This document shows positions 6,529 to 13,407 of a stretch of 13,407 nt of DNA, in pieces. Source of the DNA: Burkholderia sp. (GTDB lineage: Bacteria > Pseudomonadota > Gammaproteobacteria > Burkholderiales > Burkholderiaceae). The notes under the pieces are model-generated. The model was not told where the DNA came from, made no database searches, and saw only the letters and a list, made by a program, of their open reading frames with translations. Location of the stretch: contig JAQGMD010000206.1 in the NCBI GenBank assembly GCA_028292565.1, positions 1-13,407 of the forward strand. Direction: 5' to 3'. Positions within the stretch are counted from its first letter, which is position 1. Each line of letters opens with the position of its first letter. Made by a program: the position numbers and the translations under genes.

Positions 6529-6562
6529 TCGGCCAATATTTCCGTGTGGTAATATTGGCCGA
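6529..6562. promoter_or_regulatory. Perfect 12-bp inverted repeat upstream of the GGDEF/EAL gene
   Basis: TCGGCCAATATT (6529-6540) and AATATTGGCCGA (6551-6562) are exact reverse complements separated by TCCGTGTGGT. Arm centres are 22 bp apart, about two helical turns, which suits binding of a regulator dimer on one DNA face. As RNA it would be a strong hairpin, but it lacks a following T-run. It lies 116 nt after the GST stop and 101 nt before the cyclic-di-GMP gene, so it could be an operator for the latter or a terminator for the former. Confidence 0.5.
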
Positions 6563-6663
6563 CACGTTTAACCTTATCTATTCAGTTTTCGAAGAGAACG
6601 GAAGCAGTCGATGCCGATATCAACCGTCCTTCTGGGTAGTTTTAGAAATGGAAAGCCATCGCG

Positions 6664-9429
6664 ATGGCGCACGACATTATCGGAAAGCGCCTCGCCGGCG
6701 AAATCCTCAAGCATGGCTTTCCGCGAGCGAACCTGTATCTGATACTCATATGGCCCATGGTCTGTCTGGGGCTGGCGTTGTTAATCTGGGGCCTGACGCT
6801 GTCGCAACTCGGCCACGAAAAAGAGCATATCAGCAAGGATACAGCGAGGCATGCATCTTCCCTGTCCAAAGCCTACGCTGCGCAACTGGAGCGGTCCGTC
6901 GAGCAGATCGACCAGGTCACACTGAATCTCCAGTACTACTGGGAAAAGGCACCGGGCATACTCGACCTTCAGGATCAATTGCGCCGCGGTGTATATCCGG
7001 CCTCCGCCCATCTCTACGTGACCATCAACAACCGCCATGGCCGGCCGGTCACCAGTACCATCAATTTCGTGAAAAACAGCGTCGATATCTCCAGGAGGGA
7101 CCACTTCCTGGCGCATCAAAACAATGCGTCCGTGGGCCTGCTGATCACCAAGCCGGTGATGGGAATCCAGATAAACAAAATGGTCATCCTGTTTTCACGC
7201 CGGCTGGACCTGGCCGGAGGCGTGTTCTCCGGAATAGTGGTCGCAGCCATCGAGCCAATCTATCTGGCGTCATACACTGACGAGACGAGCCTGAGAACGG
7301 GCGACTTCCTTTCGGTCCATAGCATCGACGGCGGATTGTTCGCGGCGAAAATGGGCCAGAGTATCAGTGCGACGACGGACATTTTCCAGGCACCGCCGAC
7401 TTTCGACACCGACAAAGGCGTGATCCGGATGACGGCAGAAAAGTTTTCAGACCATGAGCCGCGCATCATCGCCTGGCAAAAGCTGGAAAACTATCCGCTT
7501 GTTTCGATAGTCGGCCTGGCTGAACGGGAAATTTTCGCCCCCTATGAAGAAATGGCGCGCGATTACCATCGTGCCGCGGTCGCGGCGAGCGTGTTTCTGT
7601 TTCTGCTGGCTGTCGCCGGCATGGTATTTACTGCGCGGCTCGCATCGAGAAAACGGGAGGCGGAGGAAGTAAAGACCACCTATCGCCTCGCAACCGATGG
7701 CGCGCGCGAAGGTTTTTACATGCTGCGGCCGCTCTATGATCATGACAAGACGATCTTCGACTTCCTGATCAAGGATTGCAATGAACGGGGGGCCGCCTAT
7801 TACGGCAAATTGAGAGCCGATCTCATAGGCACCCGATTTTCAAGTTTGTTTTATGAGAGCTACCGCCGTGAGGTGCTGCCTGATTACCGGCGGGCCATGG
7901 AAATTGGTTTTTTTGAAACCGAATTGAAGGTATCGAGCCGAAGTTCGCTACAGGTGAGCTGGATCTATCGCAGGCTGGTGCGGTCCGGTGACGGACTGGC
8001 CGTCACGCTAAGGGACATTTCTGAAACCAAGGCGCATGAGGAAGCGTTATCCACCCTGGCGAACGCGGACCCCCTGACCGCGCTTCCCAATCGCCACTGG
8101 TTGATGAGTTACCTGCCTGTCGCAGTGGAACGGGCAAGAAGCAGCGACATGGCGCTTGCATTGCTGTTCGTTGACCTCGACGATTTCAAAGACATCAATG
8201 ACACTTTGGGCCACGCGGCCGGGGATGAATTGCTGCAGGCGGTCGCGTTGCGTCTCAAATCCGTGGTACGGCCAGGCGACAGCGTCGTGCGACTCGGAGG
8301 CGACGAATTCACCATCATCCTCGAAAATATTGAAACCGATACCGATGTGTCGCACGTCGTTGAGCGCATGATCAAAGCGCTGGGCGAGCCGTTCGACCTG
8401 TGGGGCGAGAGCAAGCATGTCGTGCACGCGTCGATAGGCATCAGCATGTACCCGCACGACGGTGACGAGGGCGAGACGCTACTCAAGCACGCTGATATTG
8501 CGATGTACGCCGCCAAGGCTGGCGGCAAGGCCAACTATCAGTTCTTCCGCCCCCACCTTTCAGAAAACCTGGTCGCAAGGCTCACAAAGGAGCGCGCATT
8601 GCGACTTGCTATCGAACTCGACGAATTCGTGCTGTATTACCAGCCGCGGGTGGACACCGTCAGCGGTGAGCTGCGCAGCATAGAAACCCTCGTAAGGTGG
8701 ACGCATCGCGAGCATGGGCTGGTCCCGCCCAACGACTTCATTCCGATGGCGGAAGAAACCGGATTGATCGTTCCGCTGGGTGAACTGGTCATCAAAAAAG
8801 CTTTCGCGCAATTGGCGCAATGGAAGGCGCAAGGCCTGCCGGTTGTCCCGCTTTCCATTAATGTCTCTCCGCGCCAGTTCAACCACGGAAATCTGAGCGC
8901 ACTCCTCGCATCGTCCATGGCCGACCATGACATCAGCGCCTCCCTGATCGAGGTTGAAATCACGGAATCATGCATGGTTGGCGAAGACCAGACCGTGACC
9001 GAAGAATTGGCAGCGATAGAAACGCTCGGCATGAAAGTCCTGGTCGATGATTTTGGAACGGGTTACTCATCGCTGTCTCAGTTAAGGCGGCTCGATATGG
9101 ATGGCTTGAAGGTGGACCGGGCCTTCACCGCTCAACTGGGTAATGGAAAGGAAGATGAGGATTTCTTCGTCGCGATGCTCTCGATGGCGCATGCGCTGGG
9201 CATGAACGTAGTCGCTGAAGGCGTGGAAACCGTGGAACAGTTGCGCATCCTGCAGAGGCTTTCGTGCGATGAAGTCCAGGGTTATCTGATTTCACGGCCG
9301 GTGCCGGCGCGCGAGGTACCCGCCATGATGCTTAAGCGTTTTCTGCTCCCTCAGGTCGAAGAGGACAGGACTATCGGACGGAATGACGGGGACGCCAGGA
9401 CCACCTATAGCGGTTTCGATACGCTATAG
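6664..9429 (+). CDS. Membrane GGDEF/EAL cyclic-di-GMP protein with periplasmic sensor and PAS domain
   Basis: The 921-residue inner-membrane protein can make and/or degrade cyclic-di-GMP. One membrane helix (about 23-45), a periplasmic PDC/dCACHE-like sensor (about 48-300) and a second helix (about 304-325) precede a PAS-like region (340-455). The GGDEF domain (about 465-625) has DPLTALPNR, the intact active site GGDEF (545-549) and an inhibitory I-site R536-x-x-D539 exactly five residues before it. The EAL domain (about 635-890) has E674-T-L in place of EAL, a tolerated variant. It keeps N733, E765, D795-D796 (DDFGTG), K816, E852 and Q872, so it looks catalytically complete. The start is the first ATG after an in-frame TAG. 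The ribosome binding site (GGAAAG, about 11 nt away) is weak, suggesting low expression. No partner gene is adjacent. Confidence 0.92.
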   Translation: MAHDIIGKRLAGEILKHGFPRANLYLILIWPMVCLGLALLIWGLTLSQLGHEKEHISKDTARHASSLSKAYAAQLERSVEQIDQVTLNLQYYWEKAPGILDLQDQLRRGVYPASAHLYVTINNRHGRPVTSTINFVKNSVDISRRDHFLAHQNNASVGLLITKPVMGIQINKMVILFSRRLDLAGGVFSGIVVAAIEPIYLASYTDETSLRTGDFLSVHSIDGGLFAAKMGQSISATTDIFQAPPTFDTDKGVIRMTAEKFSDHEPRIIAWQKLENYPLVSIVGLAEREIFAPYEEMARDYHRAAVAASVFLFLLAVAGMVFTARLASRKREAEEVKTTYRLATDGAREGFYMLRPLYDHDKTIFDFLIKDCNERGAAYYGKLRADLIGTRFSSLFYESYRREVLPDYRRAMEIGFFETELKVSSRSSLQVSWIYRRLVRSGDGLAVTLRDISETKAHEEALSTLANADPLTALPNRHWLMSYLPVAVERARSSDMALALLFVDLDDFKDINDTLGHAAGDELLQAVALRLKSVVRPGDSVVRLGGDEFTIILENIETDTDVSHVVERMIKALGEPFDLWGESKHVVHASIGISMYPHDGDEGETLLKHADIAMYAAKAGGKANYQFFRPHLSENLVARLTKERALRLAIELDEFVLYYQPRVDTVSGELRSIETLVRWTHREHGLVPPNDFIPMAEETGLIVPLGELVIKKAFAQLAQWKAQGLPVVPLSINVSPRQFNHGNLSALLASSMADHDISASLIEVEITESCMVGEDQTVTEELAAIETLGMKVLVDDFGTGYSSLSQLRRLDMDGLKVDRAFTAQLGNGKEDEDFFVAMLSMAHALGMNVVAEGVETVEQLRILQRLSCDEVQGYLISRPVPAREVPAMMLKRFLLPQVEEDRTIGRNDGDARTTYSGFDTL

Positions 9430-9434
9430 GGAAT

Positions 9435-9611
9435 GTAGGGTGCGCCGTGCGCACTGTGAAATCAAAGAACTTACGCCATCGCAACCCGCCTGGCCTTGGG
9501 CTCCCATATTCCTGGGATGGCGCAACGTTGAAATGCGGCGGTATCAGGCGTCCCTCACGCCCGCGCGCGAAACGAATGCCCGCTGTATCGGCGGGTCACT
9601 ACCCGCCCTAC
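9435..9611. repeat. MITE-like 177-bp element with GTAGGG/CCCTAC ends
   Basis: The 214-bp gap between two convergent genes is almost filled by a segment beginning GTAGGG (9435-9440) and ending with its reverse complement CCCTAC (9606-9611). The left end contains the hairpin GTGCGC-cgt-GCGCAC (9440-9454), and the right end contains GGCGGGT-cact-ACCCGCC (9590-9607). GTAGGGTGCGC and GTAGGGCGG motifs recur as intergenic repeats in Proteobacteria. No protein is encoded and no target-site duplication is evident. It starts 5 nt after the GGDEF/EAL stop. Confidence 0.45.
9590..9607. terminator. Hairpin between convergent GGDEF/EAL and FAD oxidase genes
   Basis: GGCGGGT and ACCCGCC form a perfect 7-bp stem with loop CACT, 37 nt from the FAD oxidase stop. 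T5 at 9623-9627 lies 15 nt downstream on the plus strand, too far for a classical terminator. A role as a bidirectional transcript end is inferred from position. Confidence 0.45.
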
Positions 9612-9643
9612 GATTCAAGCCGTTTTTCAGCGACGCGCGTGAC

Positions 9644-11056
9644 TCAATTGACCGACACCGTCGGCTTGATATTCTGGTTCTGCCGGAACAAATTACCCGG
9701 ATCGTATTTGTTCTTCACCTGCACCAGGCGGTCGAAGTTCTTGCCATAGGCTTCGGCGATGCGTTCGCCTTCGTCCTGGGTAAGGAAGTTGATGTACACG
9801 CTCCCGGCCGCGTAAGGCGCAGACGCAGCGAAGTACTCGCGCGCCCAGGTGATGCACTTCTTGTCGTCCTTCGGGTCGGTCCACCTTGTATGGACGTTCA
9901 TCGCAAATAAGACATCGCGATGCGGATAGGCTGTCGCGTCAGGCGCCAGGCGATTGGTCTGCCCTCCGAGCAAGCCGAGGAAAATCTCACTCTCGGGCGA
10001 CGGCAGTTTTCCGCTGTACTCGATCAGAGTATCAAGCGCGCCGTCATCCAGCCCCTTGAAGTTATGCGATTTCCAGTAGTTGCGTGCGCGGGGTGCAAGT
10101 AGGGGGTCGAATGCCTGTTGCCAGGCGGCGTAAGGCTGTACCCCGACATGCTCGCCGACCGGCTGGCCAAAACTGCGCAGCGGTTCGATCGCACGCATTG
10201 CGTCGTCGGGTTTCATCGTCGAACAGATTGCCAGCACCACCACTTCCTTGCCATGCACGTCGGCTGGCAGGAACGGCAGCGGCGGAGCCTTGCGCAGCAC
10301 CGCCCATACGCTCAGGTCATCAGGCGCTTTTTCGACGAAACCCCGATATTGGGAGAGCACCTTCCTGGCCTGATCGAACGGGAAAACAATGAGTCCGGAC
10401 ACGACGCCCGGCCCGACCGGATGCAACTGGAATTCGAACAGGCTCACCACGCCGAAATTACCGCCGCCCCCGCGTATCGCCCAGAACAGATCAGGATTTT
10501 CAGTGGCGCTCACGCGTAATCTTTCTGAGTTCGCCGTGATGATTTCAGCCGACAGCAGGTTGTCCACTGTCAGGCCGTGTTTGCGGCTGAGCCATCCGAA
10601 ACCGCCGCCGAGCGTGAGCCCCGCGACGCCGGTGGTTGAGTTGATCCCCAGAGGAGTCGCCAATCCATATGCCTGCGCTTCATGATCGAAGTCGCCGAGT
10701 GTGGCGCCGCCTTGCACATAAGCGCGTCGCCCATCCGGATCGATCCTGACTGCTTTCATTTGCGACAGATCGATGACAAGTCCGTCATCGCAAAGCGCGT
10801 TGCCCGCAATATTGTGACCACCGCCACGAACCGCGAGGGGCAGCTTGTTGTCGCGCGCGAACGCGACCGAGCGCCTGATATCCGCAACACCGGCGGCCCG
10901 CACAAACATTGCCGGCTTGCGGTCGATCATCGCATTCCAGATCTCGCGGGCCTCGGTATAGCCTGCATCGTTCGGCTGGAGCAGTTGCCCTCTCAACGTC
11001 GACTTGAATTCCGCAATCACATCACTCTTTAAATTAATCACGATGGTCCTCGGCAT
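9644..11056 (-). CDS. FAD-linked oxidase, berberine-bridge-like (BBE) family
   Basis: The 470-residue oxidoreductase of the VAO/PCMH flavoprotein superfamily has an N-terminal FAD-binding domain with LAVRGGGHNIAGNAL (74-88), where H81 is the expected covalent FAD attachment site. The second, cysteinyl attachment seen in bicovalent enzymes is missing: the equivalent segment GINSTTGVAG has Asn139 where Cys would be. LTLGGGFGWLSR (148-158) and RGGGGNFGVV follow. The BBE motif KYDPGNLFRQNQNIKP lies at the C-terminus (450-465). Such enzymes oxidise alcohols or sugars with oxygen. The substrate here is unknown. MPRTIVINLKSDVIAEFK is chosen as the N-terminus because relatives begin about there; a GTG at 11107 would add 17 unconvincing residues. 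Neither start has a clear ribosome binding site. No signal peptide is seen. Confidence 0.88.
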   Translation of the reverse strand: MPRTIVINLKSDVIAEFKSTLRGQLLQPNDAGYTEAREIWNAMIDRKPAMFVRAAGVADIRRSVAFARDNKLPLAVRGGGHNIAGNALCDDGLVIDLSQMKAVRIDPDGRRAYVQGGATLGDFDHEAQAYGLATPLGINSTTGVAGLTLGGGFGWLSRKHGLTVDNLLSAEIITANSERLRVSATENPDLFWAIRGGGGNFGVVSLFEFQLHPVGPGVVSGLIVFPFDQARKVLSQYRGFVEKAPDDLSVWAVLRKAPPLPFLPADVHGKEVVVLAICSTMKPDDAMRAIEPLRSFGQPVGEHVGVQPYAAWQQAFDPLLAPRARNYWKSHNFKGLDDGALDTLIEYSGKLPSPESEIFLGLLGGQTNRLAPDATAYPHRDVLFAMNVHTRWTDPKDDKKCITWAREYFAASAPYAAGSVYINFLTQDEGERIAEAYGKNFDRLVQVKNKYDPGNLFRQNQNIKPTVSVN

Positions 11057-11330
11057 AAACTGCAGCGTTATGCAACGAGTGGCGACGGGGTTTGCGCCCG
11101 TGCCCACTCACGCAGGGCCGCTTTTGCGTGCATACACGGGAGAAACATAGCCGATCTGCACAGCGATTGGAGCGGCACCTCGTATCCATACTAGGTTTTG
11201 CACCCCGGGCAACCAAGTGTTTCTTTGCAATTTCGGACTAATGGATAGTGATTGATATCGAAATAGCCTGGCGATAGCGGACGGGACGCAGGGACTGTAA
11301 ATCTTATTGACAATGTAAATCGATGTCGCT
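11057..11330. other. Divergent intergenic region between FAD oxidase and GntR genes
   Basis: No coding frame is convincing here. On the minus strand, TTGGTT (plus 11216-11211) and TAGTAT (plus 11193-11188), 17 nt apart, are a candidate FAD oxidase promoter. On the plus strand, TTGACA at 11307-11312 serves the GntR gene. It is flanked by two direct copies of TGTAAATC (11296-11303 and 11314-11321) starting 18 bp apart. Confidence 0.4.
11188..11216 (-). promoter_or_regulatory. Candidate promoter of the FAD oxidase gene
   Basis: Minus-strand TTGGTT and TAGTAT with a 17-nt spacer are partial matches to sigma-70 boxes. They would give a leader of about 125 nt before ATG 11056. Nothing better is seen upstream of this gene. 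Confidence 0.3.
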
Positions 11331-11335
11331 AGTGT
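11307..11335 (+). promoter_or_regulatory. Promoter of the GntR-Bug-MmgE/PrpD cluster
   Basis: A perfect TTGACA (11307-11312) lies 17 nt before TAGTGT (11330-11335), a poor -10 that runs into the left arm of the palindromic operator. Start of transcription would be near 11342, inside the palindrome, so a bound regulator would block RNA polymerase directly. Confidence 0.5.
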
Positions 11336-11356
11336 ATATCGTATACGATATACACT
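11331..11356. promoter_or_regulatory. Perfect 26-bp palindrome, likely GntR operator
   Basis: AGTGTATATCGTA (11331-11343) is followed directly by its exact reverse complement (11344-11356). The core ATCGTATACGAT resembles operators of FCD-type GntR regulators (T-x-G-T...A-C-x-A symmetry). It ends 9 nt before the GntR ATG and overlaps the predicted -10 and start of transcription, which indicates autorepression and control of the whole cluster. Confidence 0.75.
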
Positions 11357-11365
11357 TCAAACATC

Positions 11366-12097
11366 ATGTCACTGTTAATGCCCTGGGCCAAACCCGAGTC
11401 CGCTGAAAATCCATTGAGTCAGATCAGGGATGTGCCCCTGGCACGCGTAATCCGCGACGAAGTCCTGGCCTCCATTCTGCGGGGCGACCTGAGTCCGGGA
11501 CAGCGGATCACCGAACCGGTGATCGCCGCCAGGCTGGGCGTTTCGCGGGTCCCGGTACGGGAAGCGCTGCGCGACCTGGAAAGCACCGGCCTGGTGGAAT
11601 CGCGCAAGCACGCCGGTGTCTTTGTGCGACAACTCACCTCATCGGAAACCGCCGATCTCTATCAATTACGCGAAGTGCTCGACGCGTTCGCCGGTCGCAT
11701 GGCGGCGTCCAACCCCTCTCCTGCGCTGCTTGAATTGCTGGAAGAGCGGTTGGGAAAGATGGATGAGTCAGCCGAGCGCAAGGATGTAATGCAGTACTAC
11801 GAAGCGAATCTGCACTTCCACTGGGACCTCATCAGTGCCAGTGGCAACCAGCAGGTCTGCAATGTCTACCGCGATCTGGTTCAGAAACTGCACCTTGCCC
11901 GCCTGAGAAACCTGTCAAGCGATGTGGGGATGCTCAAGTCCATCAAGGAACACCATGCGATCGTCGACGCGATACGCCGGGCTGATCCGCAAGCGTGCGA
12001 AGCGCTGATGGCAAATCACGTCAAAGCCGCCGGAGAGCGGCTTGCGAACATTCCATCCACTGAAGGAGACACACATGCACAGAAGGGAAAGTCTTAA
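11366..12097 (+). CDS. GntR-family transcriptional regulator, FCD (FadR-type) subfamily
   Basis: The 243-residue regulator has an N-terminal winged helix-turn-helix (about 24-90): VIRDEVLASILRGDLSPGQRI, then the recognition region EPVIAARLGVSRVPVREALRDLESTGLVE and the wing RKHAGVFVRQL. The C-terminal helical FCD ligand/metal domain (about 95-225) retains H152 (HFHW), H196 (EHHAI) and H218 (NHV). The first metal ligand, usually Asp, appears to be N148. FCD domains bind small carboxylates. No ribosome binding site is visible before ATG 11366; M5 is a possible alternative. The gene end overlaps the Bug receptor start by 23 bp, so translation is probably coupled. Regulator and operator together suggest substrate-inducible self-regulation. 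Confidence 0.9.
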   Translation: MSLLMPWAKPESAENPLSQIRDVPLARVIRDEVLASILRGDLSPGQRITEPVIAARLGVSRVPVREALRDLESTGLVESRKHAGVFVRQLTSSETADLYQLREVLDAFAGRMAASNPSPALLELLEERLGKMDESAERKDVMQYYEANLHFHWDLISASGNQQVCNVYRDLVQKLHLARLRNLSSDVGMLKSIKEHHAIVDAIRRADPQACEALMANHVKAAGERLANIPSTEGDTHAQKGKS

Positions 12098-13058
12098 GGC
12101 GATAGTCGCCGGCCTCAGCATAGCTTCCATACCCCACTGGGCTCGCGCCCAGGCCCAGGCCAACTGGCCGGGCAAAACCATCAGAATCATCGCACCCGTT
12201 GCGCCCGGCGGCGGCGTGGATCTCATTGCGAGAACCATGGCTGATCGCTTGAGTAAAGTACTCGGTCAAACGATTATCGTCGACAACCAGAGCGGCGGCG
12301 GCGGCATTATCGCTTCGCAGGCGGTTGCGCGCGCAACGCCTGACGGCTATACCTTGTTGCTCGGTTATGTCGGCACCCATGGCACCAACCCTGCAGTTCG
12401 CAAGCTGCCCTACGATGCGATCAATGGCTTTACGCCAGTCGGCATGGTGGGTGGAACGCCGAACGTACTGGTGGTCGATCCCAACCTGCCGGTCAAATCC
12501 GCCAAAGAATTTATAGCGCATCTGAAAGCCAATCCGGGCAAGCTGAGCTATGGTTCCGCCGGTCAGGGCACCTTGACGCACCTGGTCATGGAGCAATTGA
12601 AGGAAGATACCAAGACATTCATGGTGCATGTCCCTTACCGCGGTATAGGCCCCGCCATCCTGGATCTGCTCGCGGGCCAGACCCAGGCCATGTGCCCCGG
12701 ACTCGCCGCTGCCCTGCCCCACCTCAAGGCCGGAAAAATGCGGCCGCTGGCAGTTACCGGGCTGGCCCGGCATCGCTTGCTGCCGGATGTCCCCACCCTG
12801 CAGGAACTGGGCTTCCAGGGCTTCGACGGCGTCCAATGGTATGGAATCATGGGGCCGGCCAATTTGCCGGAGCCTGTCCTGACCCGCTTGAATACCGAGA
12901 TCAACACCCTGCTCCAGAACCCGGAACTGCGCGAAAAGCTTTCCGCCGAAGCGGTGGAGACCATGCCGATGTCGCCGCAACAGTTTGGCGATTACATTAA
13001 AAACGACATTGCGAAATGGGCGGCCCTCGCAAAGTCACGCAAGATCGAACTCGATTAA
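12075..13058 (+). CDS. Bug/TctC-family periplasmic solute receptor
   Basis: The 327-residue receptor starts at an ATG with AAGGAG 6 nt upstream, inside the end of the GntR gene. The signal peptide MHRRESLKAIVAGLSIASIP has a twin-arginine-like HRRESLK motif and ends near ARAQA (23-27), so Tat export is possible. Bug signatures follow: IRIIAPVAPGGGVDLIAR (36-53), VDNQSGGGG (69-77), ATPDGYTLLL (87-96), KLSYGSAGQGTLTHL (156-170) and VPYRGIGPAILDLLAGQ (187-202). Bug proteins bind carboxylic acids and related compounds, and only some work with TctAB permeases; none is encoded nearby in this window. The adjacent FCD regulator and MmgE/PrpD gene suggest the ligand is the carboxylate they handle. Confidence 0.92.
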   Translation: MHRRESLKAIVAGLSIASIPHWARAQAQANWPGKTIRIIAPVAPGGGVDLIARTMADRLSKVLGQTIIVDNQSGGGGIIASQAVARATPDGYTLLLGYVGTHGTNPAVRKLPYDAINGFTPVGMVGGTPNVLVVDPNLPVKSAKEFIAHLKANPGKLSYGSAGQGTLTHLVMEQLKEDTKTFMVHVPYRGIGPAILDLLAGQTQAMCPGLAAALPHLKAGKMRPLAVTGLARHRLLPDVPTLQELGFQGFDGVQWYGIMGPANLPEPVLTRLNTEINTLLQNPELREKLSAEAVETMPMSPQQFGDYIKNDIAKWAALAKSRKIELD

Positions 13059-13080
13059 TTTTTTTTAAGAAAGCACGCAC

Positions 13081-13407
13081 ATGGCACGTAACACCACCGT
13101 CAAAGCAGATTCGAATGCTCCGGCAGTCACTGAGATGCTGGCAAAATTTGTCGCCAACCATCCTTCCAGAGGCTGGAGCGATGCTGTTGAAAACGAAGCC
13201 GAGCGCAGTTTCGCCAACTGGTTTGGTTGCGCGATTGGCCCGGCCACTCATGAGACCGTGGAAGCGGCGCTTGCCGCAGTCATGGAGCTCGCACCCTCGC
13301 CTCAGGCTTCGATCCTGGGCCGCAAGGAAAAGGTCGATATCGCGAATGCAGCGATGTTAAACGGCATCAGTTCGCACACTTTTGACTTCGATGATACGCA
13401 CCAGAAA
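13081..13407 (+). CDS. MmgE/PrpD family protein, 5' part (truncated by window edge)
   Basis: The first 109 codons are present and the frame is open to the edge; full members are about 450 residues. The family is recognised from the N-terminal helical domain: VTEMLAKFVANHPSRGW, then AERSFANWFGCAIGPATHET, AANAAMLNGISSHTFDFDDTH-like residues 88-107 with D102, D104, D105 and H107, matching the conserved HxxDxDDTH active-site segment. Members include 2-methylcitrate dehydratase and cis-aconitate decarboxylase, but many act on other carboxylates, so the reaction is not assigned. It begins 22 nt after the Bug gene. The ribosome binding site is only purine-rich (AAGAAAG). It is very likely cotranscribed with GntR and Bug. 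Confidence 0.88.
   Translation, partial: MARNTTVKADSNAPAVTEMLAKFVANHPSRGWSDAVENEAERSFANWFGCAIGPATHETVEAALAAVMELAPSPQASILGRKEKVDIANAAMLNGISSHTFDFDDTHQK

Noticed and set aside
6546..7280. Plus-strand open frame of 244 codons overlapping the start of the GGDEF/EAL gene
   Set aside because: It is Arg/Pro/Gly-rich shadow sequence; the overlapping frame carries the membrane and sensor domains.
12021..12980. Long open frame on the minus strand (319 codons)
   Set aside because: It lies antisense to the well-supported Bug receptor gene, is Gln/Arg/His-rich, has no recognisable motif, and its openness follows from GC-rich codon use of the real gene.
1..13407. CRISPR array, tRNA or rRNA gene, transposase, integrase or toxin-antitoxin pair
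   Set aside because: No regularly spaced repeats, tRNA cloverleaf or mobile-element protein motifs were seen on either strand by reading.

Overview
The window looks like chromosomal DNA of a betaproteobacterium, most likely order Burkholderiales (possibly Oxalobacteraceae). This is inferred from the moderately high GC content, the orphan Bug/TctC-type solute receptor beside an FCD-type GntR regulator and an MmgE/PrpD gene, the TAXI receptor, and the signal-peptide-bearing SAM methyltransferase. No rRNA, tRNA, CRISPR array, transposase or phage gene was seen.

Layout. The left edge (1-55, minus) may hold the first codons of a gene running off the window. A tiny lipoprotein gene (168-338, plus) converges on an orphan TRAP receptor gene of the DctP family (419-1411, minus). 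Upstream of that, also on minus, is a broken gene (1550-2226): an amidohydrolase-like fragment lacking the metal-binding N-terminus, joined across a frameshift to a Gly/Asp linker and a membrane segment. Divergent from it is an exported class I methyltransferase (2352-2936, plus). Next come a zinc-ribbon membrane protein (3161-4105) and a TAXI receptor (4160-5212), probably one operon. These two unrelated proteins end in the same C-terminal motif, C-x5-[AV]-LGLC, which is the most novel-looking signal here.

A hairpin of a GTAGGGCGG repeat family separates the TAXI gene from a small minus-strand ORF (5279-5482). That ORF diverges from a glutathione S-transferase-like gene (5739-6413, plus). 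A perfect 12-bp inverted repeat lies before a 921-residue membrane GGDEF/EAL protein (6664-9429, plus). A 177-bp element with GTAGGG/CCCTAC ends then separates it from a convergent BBE-type FAD oxidase (9644-11056, minus).

The right end is a compact catabolic-looking cluster: a GntR/FCD regulator (11366-12097) preceded by a perfect 26-bp palindrome, a Bug/TctC periplasmic receptor overlapping it by 23 bp (12075-13058), and the start of an MmgE/PrpD family gene (13081 to the edge). The likely logic is that the regulator senses a carboxylate, the Bug protein captures it and the MmgE/PrpD enzyme helps metabolise it; this is inference. Three different classes of periplasmic receptor (DctP, TAXI, Bug) occur here with no permease gene beside any of them.
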